From Bin87 sp965217175 (lineage in GTDB: Bacteria > Chloroflexota > Dehalococcoidia > Lucifugimonadales > UBA3495), in contig OZ244251.1 of NCBI GenBank assembly GCA_965217175.1, forward strand, positions 2,976,001-3,040,000: a stretch of 64,000 bases of DNA, written 5' to 3'. A program made the position numbers and the translations under genes. How positions within the stretch are numbered: the stretch's first letter is position 1; each line of letters starts with the position of its first letter. This document shows positions 8,633 to 17,048 of this stretch, one piece after another. A model generated the notes under the pieces. That model was not told where the DNA came from. It was given only the letters and a program-made list of their open reading frames with translations, and did no database searches.

Positions 8633-9307
8633 TCAGAATGCCCGTGCCGGAAACACGCGACGGTAGACGCCCGGGGAGCCCGGAGCGTGACCGTAGCTAC
8701 CGCCGATGTACTCGTGCATCGTGTCCTGACCACGCTGGATCTCCCAAGCCTGGGTTTCGGGCACCTTTTCGTGCTCGAATTCATACATGGTGAGGTATTT
8801 GGGCGCACCCTCAACGGCATTGTAGCGACGCACGTGCATACAACCCGGTATCTGCAGGTTGGCGGGGGTACGCATATTGTCGTAGTAGTAGTTGTATTTG
8901 TCCTCTATGTCCGGAGGCACGTCCATCCGTCCGATCTGCAGGGCGGGCGCCATGCCGCGACCCAGCGTATTGGGATCGCTTTCTGCGGGATATATCTGTG
9001 TGTAGACGTTGCGTAGAGTGCCCCGACCGACGATGTTGGGCGACATCCGCTGGCTCCACTCGGTGGGGTTGCGGCTCATGCGCAGGTACTCATCGGTATG
9101 GAGGGCGTCCACTGATTCCAGCTCGTAAACGGCCAGATACCGGGGGCCGCCGCGTAGGGCCTCGTAGCGGGCGGCGTCCAGGAAACCGGGGGCGCTCAAC
9201 CGTTCGGGCACGTGCTCCTGGTTGTACCAGGCGTTGAATTCGGCGTCATGTTCGGGGTCTACGTCGGTGTATACCACCATGATGGCGGAGCCTTTCTTAA
9301 CAACCAC
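8633..9307 (-). CDS. EthD/dimeric alpha-beta barrel-like protein, two-domain
   Basis: 224 residues from a GTG start that follows GGAGGT by seven bases; the frame is open further upstream, but homology with the paralogue at 33342-34004 begins at this GTG. Two halves each carry the pattern of a ferredoxin-like dimeric barrel: residues 7-75 with EFNAWYNQEHVPERL and YLAVYELES, and residues about 130-200 with NYYYDNMRTPANL and YLTMYEFEHE. Such proteins act as small oxygenases or decyclising accessory enzymes, or have no known role. Identity to the paralogue is visible throughout (GMAPALQIGRM versus GMAPALQVGRM). Confidence 0.75.
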   Translation of the reverse strand: MVVKKGSAIMVVYTDVDPEHDAEFNAWYNQEHVPERLSAPGFLDAARYEALRGGPRYLAVYELESVDALHTDEYLRMSRNPTEWSQRMSPNIVGRGTLRNVYTQIYPAESDPNTLGRGMAPALQIGRMDVPPDIEDKYNYYYDNMRTPANLQIPGCMHVRRYNAVEGAPKYLTMYEFEHEKVPETQAWEIQRGQDTMHEYIGGSYGHAPGSPGVYRRVFPARAF

Positions 9308-9631
9308 GATGTTTACCTCCCATGTCAGAACGTCCCGGCGAACATGGTAACCAGGGGCCGGGTGCTTATCCTTGCGGCGCGGGTTATTCCTACGGAAACC
9401 GGATGGTCCCGTTTGAGGCACATTAAATCATAATTTCGGTGATGGCGTGGGATTTTAGGCAAGGCCGCCAGACTTTGTTGAAGTGGGACGATCTCGGGGC
9501 GTCGTCGACGTTGAGGTTTCGACCATTTGCCAATTCGGTGCCCGGATGTTACTACTCAGGCCAATGGTGTCGTGGTCGAAGAGACGCCATCTGTTGCGAA
9601 CTAACGTCAAACTGGTTGAGAGGGTGAAGAT

Positions 9632-10150
9632 ATGCCGAGAGCGACGATCAATATCGGGGACGCATCGGGAAAGGCAGCCACCGGCGCCAACTGGCGATAC
9701 GCGCGGGGATACGCGCCGGGCGAAGCCAATGAGGGTCTGGTGGCTCAGGGCGAGGGCAGCGCGGCCCGGTTGCCAGACTATGACGACTCCGGCTGGGAAG
9801 TTTGCGGGGACCTGGCCGCGCGGATTTCCCACGGTTTCAGTTTCGTGTGGTATCGGACAACGGTAACAATCCCGGACACGGTGGACGGGCATCCCACCGC
9901 CGGGATGCGGGTGCAGTTTGAGACTTGTGTGGACGACTACGGTGAAGTCTGGATTGACGGCGAATGCAACCGGGAGCGGGGAACCGTGCAGGGATTCAAC
10001 GTACCGCAGCGGGTGCAGGTTACCGACAACGCCCAGCCGGGGAACCAGCACACCATCGCGGTGCTGGCGGTCAACGGGCCGTTGGGAGCGCCGGGCGGAA
10101 CGGTGTTTATGCGCTACGCCAACCTGGGTTTCGAGTGGACCGGGGCATAG
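9632..10150 (+). CDS. Galactose-binding-like jelly-roll protein
   Basis: 172 residues. The pattern (YDDSGWE, then FVWYRTTVTIP, then GMRVQFETCVDDYGEVWIDGE) is that of the sugar-binding jelly roll found at the N terminus of family 2 glycosidases and related proteins, where a bent sandwich carries WYR and D-W-G-x-x-x-V motifs. Here it stands alone, with no catalytic domain and no signal peptide. It may bind a ligand or serve as a structural partner of the oppositely oriented dehydrogenase at 10184. Assignment to the fold is moderate; no function is known. Confidence 0.65.
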   Translation: MPRATINIGDASGKAATGANWRYARGYAPGEANEGLVAQGEGSAARLPDYDDSGWEVCGDLAARISHGFSFVWYRTTVTIPDTVDGHPTAGMRVQFETCVDDYGEVWIDGECNRERGTVQGFNVPQRVQVTDNAQPGNQHTIAVLAVNGPLGAPGGTVFMRYANLGFEWTGA

Positions 10151-10183
10151 GCTCTTTGTATCGCGGGTGGGGTCGCGCGTCGG

Positions 10184-11278
10184 TTATTCGACGGCGGCCT
10201 CGCGGCCCTGTTCAGAAGCCTGTTCGATTTTGTCGATGAAACGGTGCAGTCGGACAGCCTCATCGAAATCGGGCTGGCAACCGTCGCCTTCGCGAATGGC
10301 GCGGCCAAACTGGTAATACATCTGACCCACGTTGTACGGGGCGCCGCGGGGCATTCCCTCGAGCACGAAGGTGTAGTCGACGGGGACGTGGAGGTCTTCG
10401 AGGCGGTCGCTGCCCTGCGCGCCCTGCAAGCGTACACTGTCGTGGTTGGGCGATTCATCGGAGGATGCCACCAGGGTGCCCTCGCGACCATAGATCTCCA
10501 TGCGATAGCCGCTTCCCGCCCACGGGTTGCTGGCGATGTGAACCGAGGCGACGCCACCGTTGGCGAGCCGACCGCTGACCAGGATGTTGTCGGGCGAGGT
10601 GACGTCCACCATCTGATTGGTGTCGGTTTCGAACCATTGGTCTATCTGGGTGCTGACAACGGACGAGACGTGACTGAAATCTCCGACGACGAACCGCAGG
10701 GCGTCGATGGTGTGGCCGCAGGAGATGGTCAGGGTGTTGGCTCCCAGCTGCCGGTCCCGTTGCCAGGTACGGTCGGATTGCCTTTCCAGGCCGCCGGCTG
10801 CGATGCGGCTGACGTGGCAGGACATGACCTCGCCGACGTATCCCGAAGCCACCATATCTTTCAGGTACAGCATGACCGGATTCGCGCGTGACTGAAGTCC
10901 CACCATGTTACGGACGCCCTTGGCGCGGGCGAGATCGGCCATCTCTTCAGCTTCGGCGGTAGTCCGGCCCAAAGGCCATTCGGTATAGACGTGCTTGCCG
11001 GCGTTGAGGGCGGCCACCGTGGGTTCATAGTGGGACGGCACCCTGAGACTGACGGCAACGGCATCGATGTCCGGGTGTGCCAGCATGGCATGGTAATCGT
11101 CGAAGGCCAACCGCGCACCGAATGCCTGGCGTGCCTCCTCAGCGCTTTCCATACGTGTCGTGCAGACCGCGGTCAGCTCGAATTCCGGACTGGCGACGAC
11201 AGCGGGGAGGTGAGAACGCACTGCCCAACCCCGATGAATGTTGGCGCCGATAATTCCCAGGCGAATCTTGTCTGGCAT
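10184..11278 (-). CDS. Gfo/Idh/MocA-family NAD(P)-dependent oxidoreductase
   Basis: 364 residues. The N-terminal Rossmann fold shows LGIIGANIHRGW (nucleotide-binding glycine loop) and the family hallmark of a conserved Glu/Lys-Pro-like segment appears as AGKHVYTEWPLGRTTAEAEEM, with Trp replacing the usual Lys (EKP). The C-terminal half has the beta-sheet substrate domain. Members oxidise sugars, inositols or similar polyols. The EKP lysine normally takes part in catalysis, so its change to Trp in this protein deserves notice. Start supported by GGGGGAA upstream. It is divergent from the amidohydrolase gene at 11440. Confidence 0.87.
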   Translation of the reverse strand: MPDKIRLGIIGANIHRGWAVRSHLPAVVASPEFELTAVCTTRMESAEEARQAFGARLAFDDYHAMLAHPDIDAVAVSLRVPSHYEPTVAALNAGKHVYTEWPLGRTTAEAEEMADLARAKGVRNMVGLQSRANPVMLYLKDMVASGYVGEVMSCHVSRIAAGGLERQSDRTWQRDRQLGANTLTISCGHTIDALRFVVGDFSHVSSVVSTQIDQWFETDTNQMVDVTSPDNILVSGRLANGGVASVHIASNPWAGSGYRMEIYGREGTLVASSDESPNHDSVRLQGAQGSDRLEDLHVPVDYTFVLEGMPRGAPYNVGQMYYQFGRAIREGDGCQPDFDEAVRLHRFIDKIEQASEQGREAAVE

Positions 11279-11439
11279 GATGTTCCCCCATAGCGGTGTT
11301 GCCGGTCATCCTAACATACGGTATCGCGACGGCGTCACGATTTCCGTTACGAAGGCACCAAACCGAGTTGGTTCCGGCGGGCCGGATCCAGGCCTGTGAT
11401 AGGATTGGGCCATCCAAACTGGGCCATGGAGGCGCGATT

Positions 11440-12456
11440 ATGCCGTACGGAGATAACGACTGGCTAGCCCTGACCACCGAACCAACGCTGGAACCGGAGA
11501 TGCCCATCTGCGACGCCCACCATCATTTTTGGGATTTTCGTATGGAACGCATCCCTTACCACCGATACCTGCTGCATGAACTGGCGGCGGACCTCAACAG
11601 CGGCCACAACGTGCGGTCGACGGTATTTCTGGAAGCGCGGTCGATGTACCGCCCCGACGGGCCGGAGGAGCTACGGCCAGTGGGCGAGGTGGAGTTCGTA
11701 CAGGGTCTCGCAGCGGCCAGCGCCACTGGTCAGTATGGTCCCGCCAAAGCCGCGGCAGCCATCATCGGTCATGCGAACCTGAACCTGGGCGACGATGTGG
11801 GTCGCGTGCTGGACGCCTTGCAACAGGCCAGCCCCAACCGGTTTCGCGGCATCCGGCAATCGGTGGGCTGGGATCCCCATCCCGAAATCGAAAACCGCGG
11901 CGCGGAGCACCAGCTCGCCAGTCCCGACTTCAGGGCCGGCGCGCGCGTGTTGGCCAGCAGGGGCCTGGTGTACGAAAACACGGTGCACTTTCCGCAGCTA
12001 GCCGAGCTGGCGGAATTCGCCAATTCGGTACCGAATTTGACCATTGTGTCCAACCACATTGGCGGCCTGATGCGAGTTGGTCCCTACGGCAACCGGGACG
12101 ACGAGGTGTTGCCCGCCTGGCGCGAGGGCATCGCGGCGCTGGCCCAGTGTCCCAATGTGGTGATGAAGCTGGGTGGAGTGGGACAGCCCCGGTATGGTTT
12201 TGACTGGCACACTCGTGATGCGCCGATCGGGTCCGAGGAGTTGGCGGAGGCCCTGGCTCCCCTGATGAAATACTGCATCGACCAGTTCGGGCCAAACCGT
12301 TCCCTGTTCGAAAGTAACTTTCCTCCGGATAAGGTGTCGTACTCCTATAACGTGATGTACAACGCCTTCAAGCGACTTACCAGCGGTTATTCGGCGACGG
12401 AGCGGGCGGCGATGTTTCATGACAATGCCGTGCGGGTCTATCGGATAGATTCGTAG
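11440..12456 (+). CDS. Amidohydrolase family 2 (TIM-barrel, metal dependent)
   Basis: 338 residues. It begins with ICDAHHHFWD, the first metal-binding H-x-H motif of amidohydrolase-2 proteins such as lactonases and decarboxylases, includes VSNHIGG in the middle and ends with the FESNFPPDK block that supplies the last metal-binding Asp/Asn region. An upstream in-frame extension is possible, but the ATG at 11440 is preceded by GGAGGCG and matches the usual start of the family. Likely hydrolyses a lactone or decarboxylates an aromatic or dicarboxylic acid. It is divergent from the dehydrogenase at 10184, so the two may share a pathway. Confidence 0.88.
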   Translation: MPYGDNDWLALTTEPTLEPEMPICDAHHHFWDFRMERIPYHRYLLHELAADLNSGHNVRSTVFLEARSMYRPDGPEELRPVGEVEFVQGLAAASATGQYGPAKAAAAIIGHANLNLGDDVGRVLDALQQASPNRFRGIRQSVGWDPHPEIENRGAEHQLASPDFRAGARVLASRGLVYENTVHFPQLAELAEFANSVPNLTIVSNHIGGLMRVGPYGNRDDEVLPAWREGIAALAQCPNVVMKLGGVGQPRYGFDWHTRDAPIGSEELAEALAPLMKYCIDQFGPNRSLFESNFPPDKVSYSYNVMYNAFKRLTSGYSATERAAMFHDNAVRVYRIDS

Positions 12457-12535
12457 GGTTGTCCGTAGGGTTGGTGGTTACGCCCCGAGCGGGTGGCCGC
12501 GAAGGGTGAGAGGATGATCGTTCGGCAGGCTCAGC

Positions 12536-12770
12536 TTGTGCGGGGGTTTACCCTCTCCCCAACCCTCTCCCATCAAGGGAGAGGGGATGTCCTTCGACAG
12601 GCTCAGGATGAACGGGGCGGTGGGCTCAAGATGAACGGGGGCGGTGGGCTCAAGATGAACGGGGGCGGTGGGCTCAGGATGAACGGGGGCGGTGGGCTCA
12701 GGATGAACGGGGGCGGTGGGCTCAGGATGAACGGGGGCGGCGGGCTCAGGATGAGGGGCGGGGGGAGGTT
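12536..12770 (+). repeat. Dispersed repeat with a 24-bp tandem expansion
   Basis: The left part carries common intergenic cores (CTCTCCCCAACCCTCTCCC near 12552 and CTTCGACAGGCTCAGGATGA near 12593). From 12602 the last core is repeated seven times with starts of CTCA[A/G]GATGAA at 12602, 12625, 12649, 12673, 12697, 12721 and 12745: period 24 bases, the first unit 23. The unit is GGGCTCAGGATGAACGGGGGCGGT. It keeps both strands open for reading (8 codons per unit), but there is no evidence that this is translated. The array ends near 12770, just before the stop of the LLM gene on the other strand. Confidence 0.9.
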
Positions 12771-12780
12771 TATCCGGGCT

Positions 12781-13890
12781 TCAGGCGAAGGCAGGCATGA
12801 CTTCGTCGGCGAATAGGCGGATGGAGTTTTTGGCGGCTTCCGGAGAGATGTACCCGAAGAGGTGCCGGGCGCAGAAGATGTCGTGGCCAATGAGCCGGCG
12901 CTGCTCCTCCAGTTGCCTTGCCACTGTTTCGGGGCTACCCACCAGTGCGATGCCGTTGTCGATCCAGAAGTCGAATGACTTGGCCCGCTCCGAGAAAATG
13001 CGGCGGAGCTCGGCCCGTTCCGGCGTACCAGGGTCGCCGCCCCGCATTCCCTGTGGGCCGTAACCGATTCGGGTCGCGCCGATGATGTCGCGTCCCTTGC
13101 CGGCGGGCACGGCTGACGGAAAGACTGCGGTGGCCAGATGGGGTTCCGCCTGTTCTCTGGCTTTCTGGTCGGTCTCTGCCACGTGTACGTGCCGCGTCAG
13201 GAAGGTCTTCGGCATGGGAGTAGTGTGGCCGGCTTCTCTCCACAAGCCCCGCCAGGTCTCAAACTTGTCGGCGATGACCTGATCGGTGTCGATATTCTGT
13301 GAGACGTGGAAGTTTTTCCGGGCAGCATATTCGAAACTGGCCGCGCTGTGGCAGCCGAACCAGACCGGTGGGTGCGGTTGCTGGAAGGGTTTGGGATTCG
13401 TGAGCACCTCGTCGAACTGGAAGAATTCGCCGTCGTAGGTGACGCTATTCTGGGTCCAGGCCTGCAGGATGACGTCCAACGCTTCCTGGCTGATATCGCG
13501 TCTGCGGTCGAAGTCAACATTCCAGCGGAGGAACTCGTGGCTGGTGACACCGGTGCCGGCCCCAAATTCGACGCGGCCCCGGGAAAGGTGGTCCAGCATC
13601 GCGACCTCCTCGGCCAGACGGATGGGATGGTGAAAGGGCAACTGGTAAATCATCACGCCGAACCGGATGGCGCTGGTTTCGCGGGCCAGCGCGGTGAGGT
13701 ACACGTTGGGCGCGCTGAGGAAGCTGACGTCGGAGGTCTGGTGCTCGATGGAAAAGTAATACCTGTACCCCATCTGCTCCGCTTCCTGAGCGCCGCGGAG
13801 GTGCTCGTCGTAAACGTCGGCGGCGACCGCGTGGGATTCCATCTGAGCCTGATCCAGGACATCGTAGATTCCGATTTCCATCTTCGCCAT
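12781..13890 (-). CDS. LLM-class flavin-dependent oxidoreductase
   Basis: 369 residues. LLM-type segments include DEHLRGAQEAEQMGYRYYFSIEH, the FGVMIYQLPFHHPIRLAEE block and GRVEFGAGTGVTSHE, then the QQPHPPVWFGCHSAASFEYAA motif. The ATG is preceded by GAGGTG at proper spacing; a longer in-frame extension upstream lacks homology. FMN or F420 is the probable cofactor. The neighbouring downstream repeat array lies against its stop. It is divergent from the hydrolase at 13990; the two may act on one substrate. Confidence 0.9.
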   Translation of the reverse strand: MAKMEIGIYDVLDQAQMESHAVAADVYDEHLRGAQEAEQMGYRYYFSIEHQTSDVSFLSAPNVYLTALARETSAIRFGVMIYQLPFHHPIRLAEEVAMLDHLSRGRVEFGAGTGVTSHEFLRWNVDFDRRRDISQEALDVILQAWTQNSVTYDGEFFQFDEVLTNPKPFQQPHPPVWFGCHSAASFEYAARKNFHVSQNIDTDQVIADKFETWRGLWREAGHTTPMPKTFLTRHVHVAETDQKAREQAEPHLATAVFPSAVPAGKGRDIIGATRIGYGPQGMRGGDPGTPERAELRRIFSERAKSFDFWIDNGIALVGSPETVARQLEEQRRLIGHDIFCARHLFGYISPEAAKNSIRLFADEVMPAFA

Positions 13891-13989
13891 TCCGTTCACC
13901 TCAGGTTGGTGCGCTGGAGCGCCATCGCGGCGACTAAATTCTGCGATATCGGGTAGTATAATGCCGAAGACACTCAGGGAGGGATTGTG

Positions 13990-14766
13990 ATGACCGCTTT
14001 GGATTACTCCGCGCTGGACAGCCCCGCGGCGTCGGCGCGATCCTTTTACCCGCGGCAACACTGGACGGAAACTCCCGACGGGGCAGTGGACTACGGGATT
14101 ACCATGGATGACGGGGTGGTTTTGTCGAGCCGGTTTTTCGTGGTAGGGCGGCCGAATCCCACAATACTGTTCTTCTACGGCAACGGTGAAACGGTGGCCG
14201 GTTACGACGGCATAGCTCCGTTGTACAACGACATCGGTGTCAACCTTTTTATCGTCGATTACCGTGGTTACGGAGCAGCCGGCGGCTCCCCCGCGTTCAC
14301 GGCCATGCTGTCTGACTCCCACAAGGTTCTGGCGTGGTTGCGGGATACCATGAAGGAGCTGGAGTTCACCGGGCCGCTATACGTGATGGGCCGTTCCATG
14401 GGCCGGCATTCGGCCTTCGAGCTGGCCGTTGAGGCGTCCGACCAGATTAACGGCGTAATCATCGAGAGTGGCAGGCCCAACCTGGGTCAGTTTTTGCTGG
14501 GTCTTGACCCGGAGGTCAGTCAGGCTCTGGATGAGGCGTATCACGCCAAGGTTTATTCAATAGATATTCCGGCGCTGGTGATCCACGGCCAGTGGGACGA
14601 GAGCGCTCCGTTACCCGACGCGGTGGGTATGTTCAATGAACTGCAGACCACTGACAAGCACCTGGAAATAATTCCCGGCGCGGGGCACAACGACCTGATG
14701 TACGTTGGTACCCGCCAATACCTGGGAGCGATTCGTAAGTTCCTGGTCCAGTATGCCGGCGCCTGA
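13990..14766 (+). CDS. Alpha/beta hydrolase (Bem46-like)
   Basis: 258 residues. FFYGNGETVAGYDGIA forms the oxyanion loop, YVMGRSMGRHSAFELA is the nucleophile elbow with Ser136, IHGQWDESAPL carries the acid and GAGHNDLM the base. The pattern NGE...DYRGYGAAGGSP is typical of Bem46-type hydrolases. GTG at 13987 is an alternative start; ATG was preferred because GGGAGG precedes it by seven bases. It reads in the same direction as the epoxide-hydrolase-like gene 24 bases later. Confidence 0.85.
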   Translation: MTALDYSALDSPAASARSFYPRQHWTETPDGAVDYGITMDDGVVLSSRFFVVGRPNPTILFFYGNGETVAGYDGIAPLYNDIGVNLFIVDYRGYGAAGGSPAFTAMLSDSHKVLAWLRDTMKELEFTGPLYVMGRSMGRHSAFELAVEASDQINGVIIESGRPNLGQFLLGLDPEVSQALDEAYHAKVYSIDIPALVIHGQWDESAPLPDAVGMFNELQTTDKHLEIIPGAGHNDLMYVGTRQYLGAIRKFLVQYAGA

Positions 14767-14790
14767 CGCACAACACCCGGGAGACCGAGA

Positions 14791-15672
14791 ATGACGATGG
14801 CTGAAATCAACACCGGCACGGTAAACGCCAACGGCATCAATTTCCACTACCTGGAAATGGGTGAAGGGCCGCTGGCGTTATGCTTCCACGGATTCCCCGA
14901 CCACGCTTGGTCATTTCGCCACCTGCTGCCCGACTTGGCGGACGCCGGTTTCCGTGCGGTGGCGCCATTCATGCGGGGATATGCACCCACCGAGCCGCCG
15001 GCAGATGGGCGTTATCAGCAGGTCGCGCTCTGCAAGGATGTGTTGGCACTGATTGGCGCTCTGGGCGCCGAGCGAGCGTACCTCATCGGCAACGACTGGG
15101 GAGCGGGAGCGGTTACCGGCGCTACGGTCCTCGAACCGGAGAAGGTGATGAAGCTGGTGATCATAGCCTCCGGCCAGGTGGATCGTGACCTGCAAATGAA
15201 TTACCAGTACCTGAAGGGCACATGGCATTCATATTTCTTCCAGTTGCCTCAGGCGGAACAGGCGCTGGCTTATAACGACTTTGCTTTTGTCGAAGAGTGG
15301 TGGCGGGACGCTTCTCCGGAGTGGGACATACCGGCGTCGGCGCTGGAGAGCATCCGGGAGACATTCCGCAAACCCGGGGTCGTCGAAGCGGCATTGGGCT
15401 ACTATCGGGCCAGATACAGTCCCGCGCTACAGGACTCGTCGATGCGGGAGGATCAGGATCGGGTCAACGCGGGACCGGTCACAGTGCCGACGCTGGCGCT
15501 GCACGGTACTCGTGATCGACCCAGGCGGCTGGACGCATTCGAGAGTGAGGCGATGGACAGGTTCTTCACTGGGGGACTGGAAAAGGTGATCATCTCCGGC
15601 ACGGGGCACTTCATGCACCAGGAAAAGCCTGAAGAGGTTAACCCGAAAATCGTAGAGTTTCTGACCCGGTAG
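14791..15672 (+). CDS. Epoxide hydrolase/haloalkane dehalogenase-like alpha/beta hydrolase
   Basis: 293 residues. HGFPDHAWSFRHLLPDL is the signature oxyanion loop of epoxide hydrolases, and LIGNDWGAGAV has aspartate (Asp102) as the nucleophile, not serine. HGTRDRPRRL and GTGHFMHQEKPEEV supply the remaining acid and base. It most likely opens epoxides or halides through a covalent Asp ester. It is preceded by a Bem46-like hydrolase and followed convergently by a PLP enzyme. Confidence 0.88.
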   Translation: MTMAEINTGTVNANGINFHYLEMGEGPLALCFHGFPDHAWSFRHLLPDLADAGFRAVAPFMRGYAPTEPPADGRYQQVALCKDVLALIGALGAERAYLIGNDWGAGAVTGATVLEPEKVMKLVIIASGQVDRDLQMNYQYLKGTWHSYFFQLPQAEQALAYNDFAFVEEWWRDASPEWDIPASALESIRETFRKPGVVEAALGYYRARYSPALQDSSMREDQDRVNAGPVTVPTLALHGTRDRPRRLDAFESEAMDRFFTGGLEKVIISGTGHFMHQEKPEEVNPKIVEFLTR

Positions 15673-15767
15673 GGCGAACCGGCGCTGCATGTTGACGGCC
15701 CCTAAACGATAGCGCGGGTCAGGATCGCGGGGGCATTGGTTCACGACGTTGATCCTCGCCAGTTTGC

Positions 15768-16892
15768 TCAGGCGTCGGCCAGGGCCTGTTCAAGGTCGGC
15801 GATGAGGTCGTCCGGGTTTTCCAGACCCACCGACACGCGCAGCAAGTCGTCGGGAGTGCTGCTTCCCGGCCCCTCGATGGATGCGCGGTGCTCGATGAGG
15901 CTTTCGTAGCTGCCCAAACTGGTGGCTCGCGTGAAGAGGGCGGTTCTGGCGGCGACTCCGAACGCCGCTGCGCTGCCTCCGTGAACCCGGAACGAAAGCA
16001 TGCCACCGAACATTTCCATCTGTCGGCGGGCGATATCGTGGCCGGGGTGACTTTCCAGCCCGGGATAGCACACCTCCGCAACCCTGGGGTGGCTGTCGAG
16101 GAACGCGGCTATTCTGGCGGCGTTCTCCGAGTGGGCACGCATACGATAGGGCAGGGTACGAATCCCGCGCAGGATCAGCCAACAGTCGAAGGGAGACGGG
16201 ACCGCCCCGCCATCCTGCTGAATCCCGCGAATCTCCCGGAACAGATCGTCCTCGCGGGCGCAGACCACCATCCCGCCGGTCACGTCGCCGTGGCCGCCCA
16301 GATACTTGGTGGTTGAGTGGACGACGAGGTCTGCGCCCAGGCCGAGGCATCGCTGGAGGACCGGGCTGGCCCAGGTGTTGTCGCAAATGCAGGCGATCCC
16401 GTGCTGGTGGGCGAGGTCGGCTACCGCCGCAATATCGGTGATTTTCAGCTGTGGGTTGGATGGGGTCTCGATGAGTATGAGTTTTGTAGCGGGGTTGATC
16501 TCCCCACGGACATTTTCGATATTGGTCATGTCCACGAATGTTGTTCTCAAATTCCACCGGGCAAGTCTCACATTCAGAAGTTGAGCGGTGCCGTGGTAGA
16601 GGTCCTGCGGCACGATCACGTGATCTCCAGGGGACAGGGCCTGAAAGACGCTCATGATGGCGGCCATACCCGAGGAGAACGCTGCGGCGGACGCTCCTCC
16701 CTCGAGGTCGCGGAGGCATTCCTCCAGCTGATTTCGGGTGGGGTTGCCCGAGCGGCTGTAGGCGAAACCGCGGGGATAGGTTCCATCGGGCGCTCGCTCG
16801 AAGGTGGTGGACATGTGAATCGGGGGCGTAACGGCCCCCGTCTCTGGATCCACCGAGCGTCCGCTATGAACCGCCAGAGTCTCGATTTTCAT
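15768..16892 (-). CDS. Trans-sulfuration PLP enzyme (cystathionine gamma-synthase/lyase family)
   Basis: 374 residues. The N terminus (IETLAVHSG) and YSRSGNPTRNQLEECL are hallmarks of the family, the PLP lysine is Lys196 in VHSTTKYLGGHGD, and FSSGMAAIMSVFQAL forms the phosphate-binding turn. It converts homoserine derivatives, cystathionine or methionine using PLP; synthase versus lyase activity cannot be told from sequence alone. AAGGAG precedes the ATG. It converges with the hydrolase upstream, and no other methionine genes are in the window. Confidence 0.92.
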   Translation of the reverse strand: MKIETLAVHSGRSVDPETGAVTPPIHMSTTFERAPDGTYPRGFAYSRSGNPTRNQLEECLRDLEGGASAAAFSSGMAAIMSVFQALSPGDHVIVPQDLYHGTAQLLNVRLARWNLRTTFVDMTNIENVRGEINPATKLILIETPSNPQLKITDIAAVADLAHQHGIACICDNTWASPVLQRCLGLGADLVVHSTTKYLGGHGDVTGGMVVCAREDDLFREIRGIQQDGGAVPSPFDCWLILRGIRTLPYRMRAHSENAARIAAFLDSHPRVAEVCYPGLESHPGHDIARRQMEMFGGMLSFRVHGGSAAAFGVAARTALFTRATSLGSYESLIEHRASIEGPGSSTPDDLLRVSVGLENPDDLIADLEQALADA

Positions 16893-17048
16893 GTTTGCTC
16901 CTTACCAACGACGATGGGAGTGCAATTCTATCCGATGGGGGATTGCAGGGCGTTTTGCTTGCATCGGGTCAAACACCACAACTAGAATCGGGCTACTGAT
17001 CTGTCTCAATCCACAGGTATCTTTTACCAACACCGGGAGGGCGACACC

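Noticed and set aside
12602..12770. CRISPR array in the 24-bp repeats
   Set aside because: Units are directly adjacent without spacers.
12493..12816. Glycine-rich protein across the 24-bp repeats
   Set aside because: Open frames arise on both strands from a 24-base repeat (multiple of three); no ribosome site, no flanking domain.
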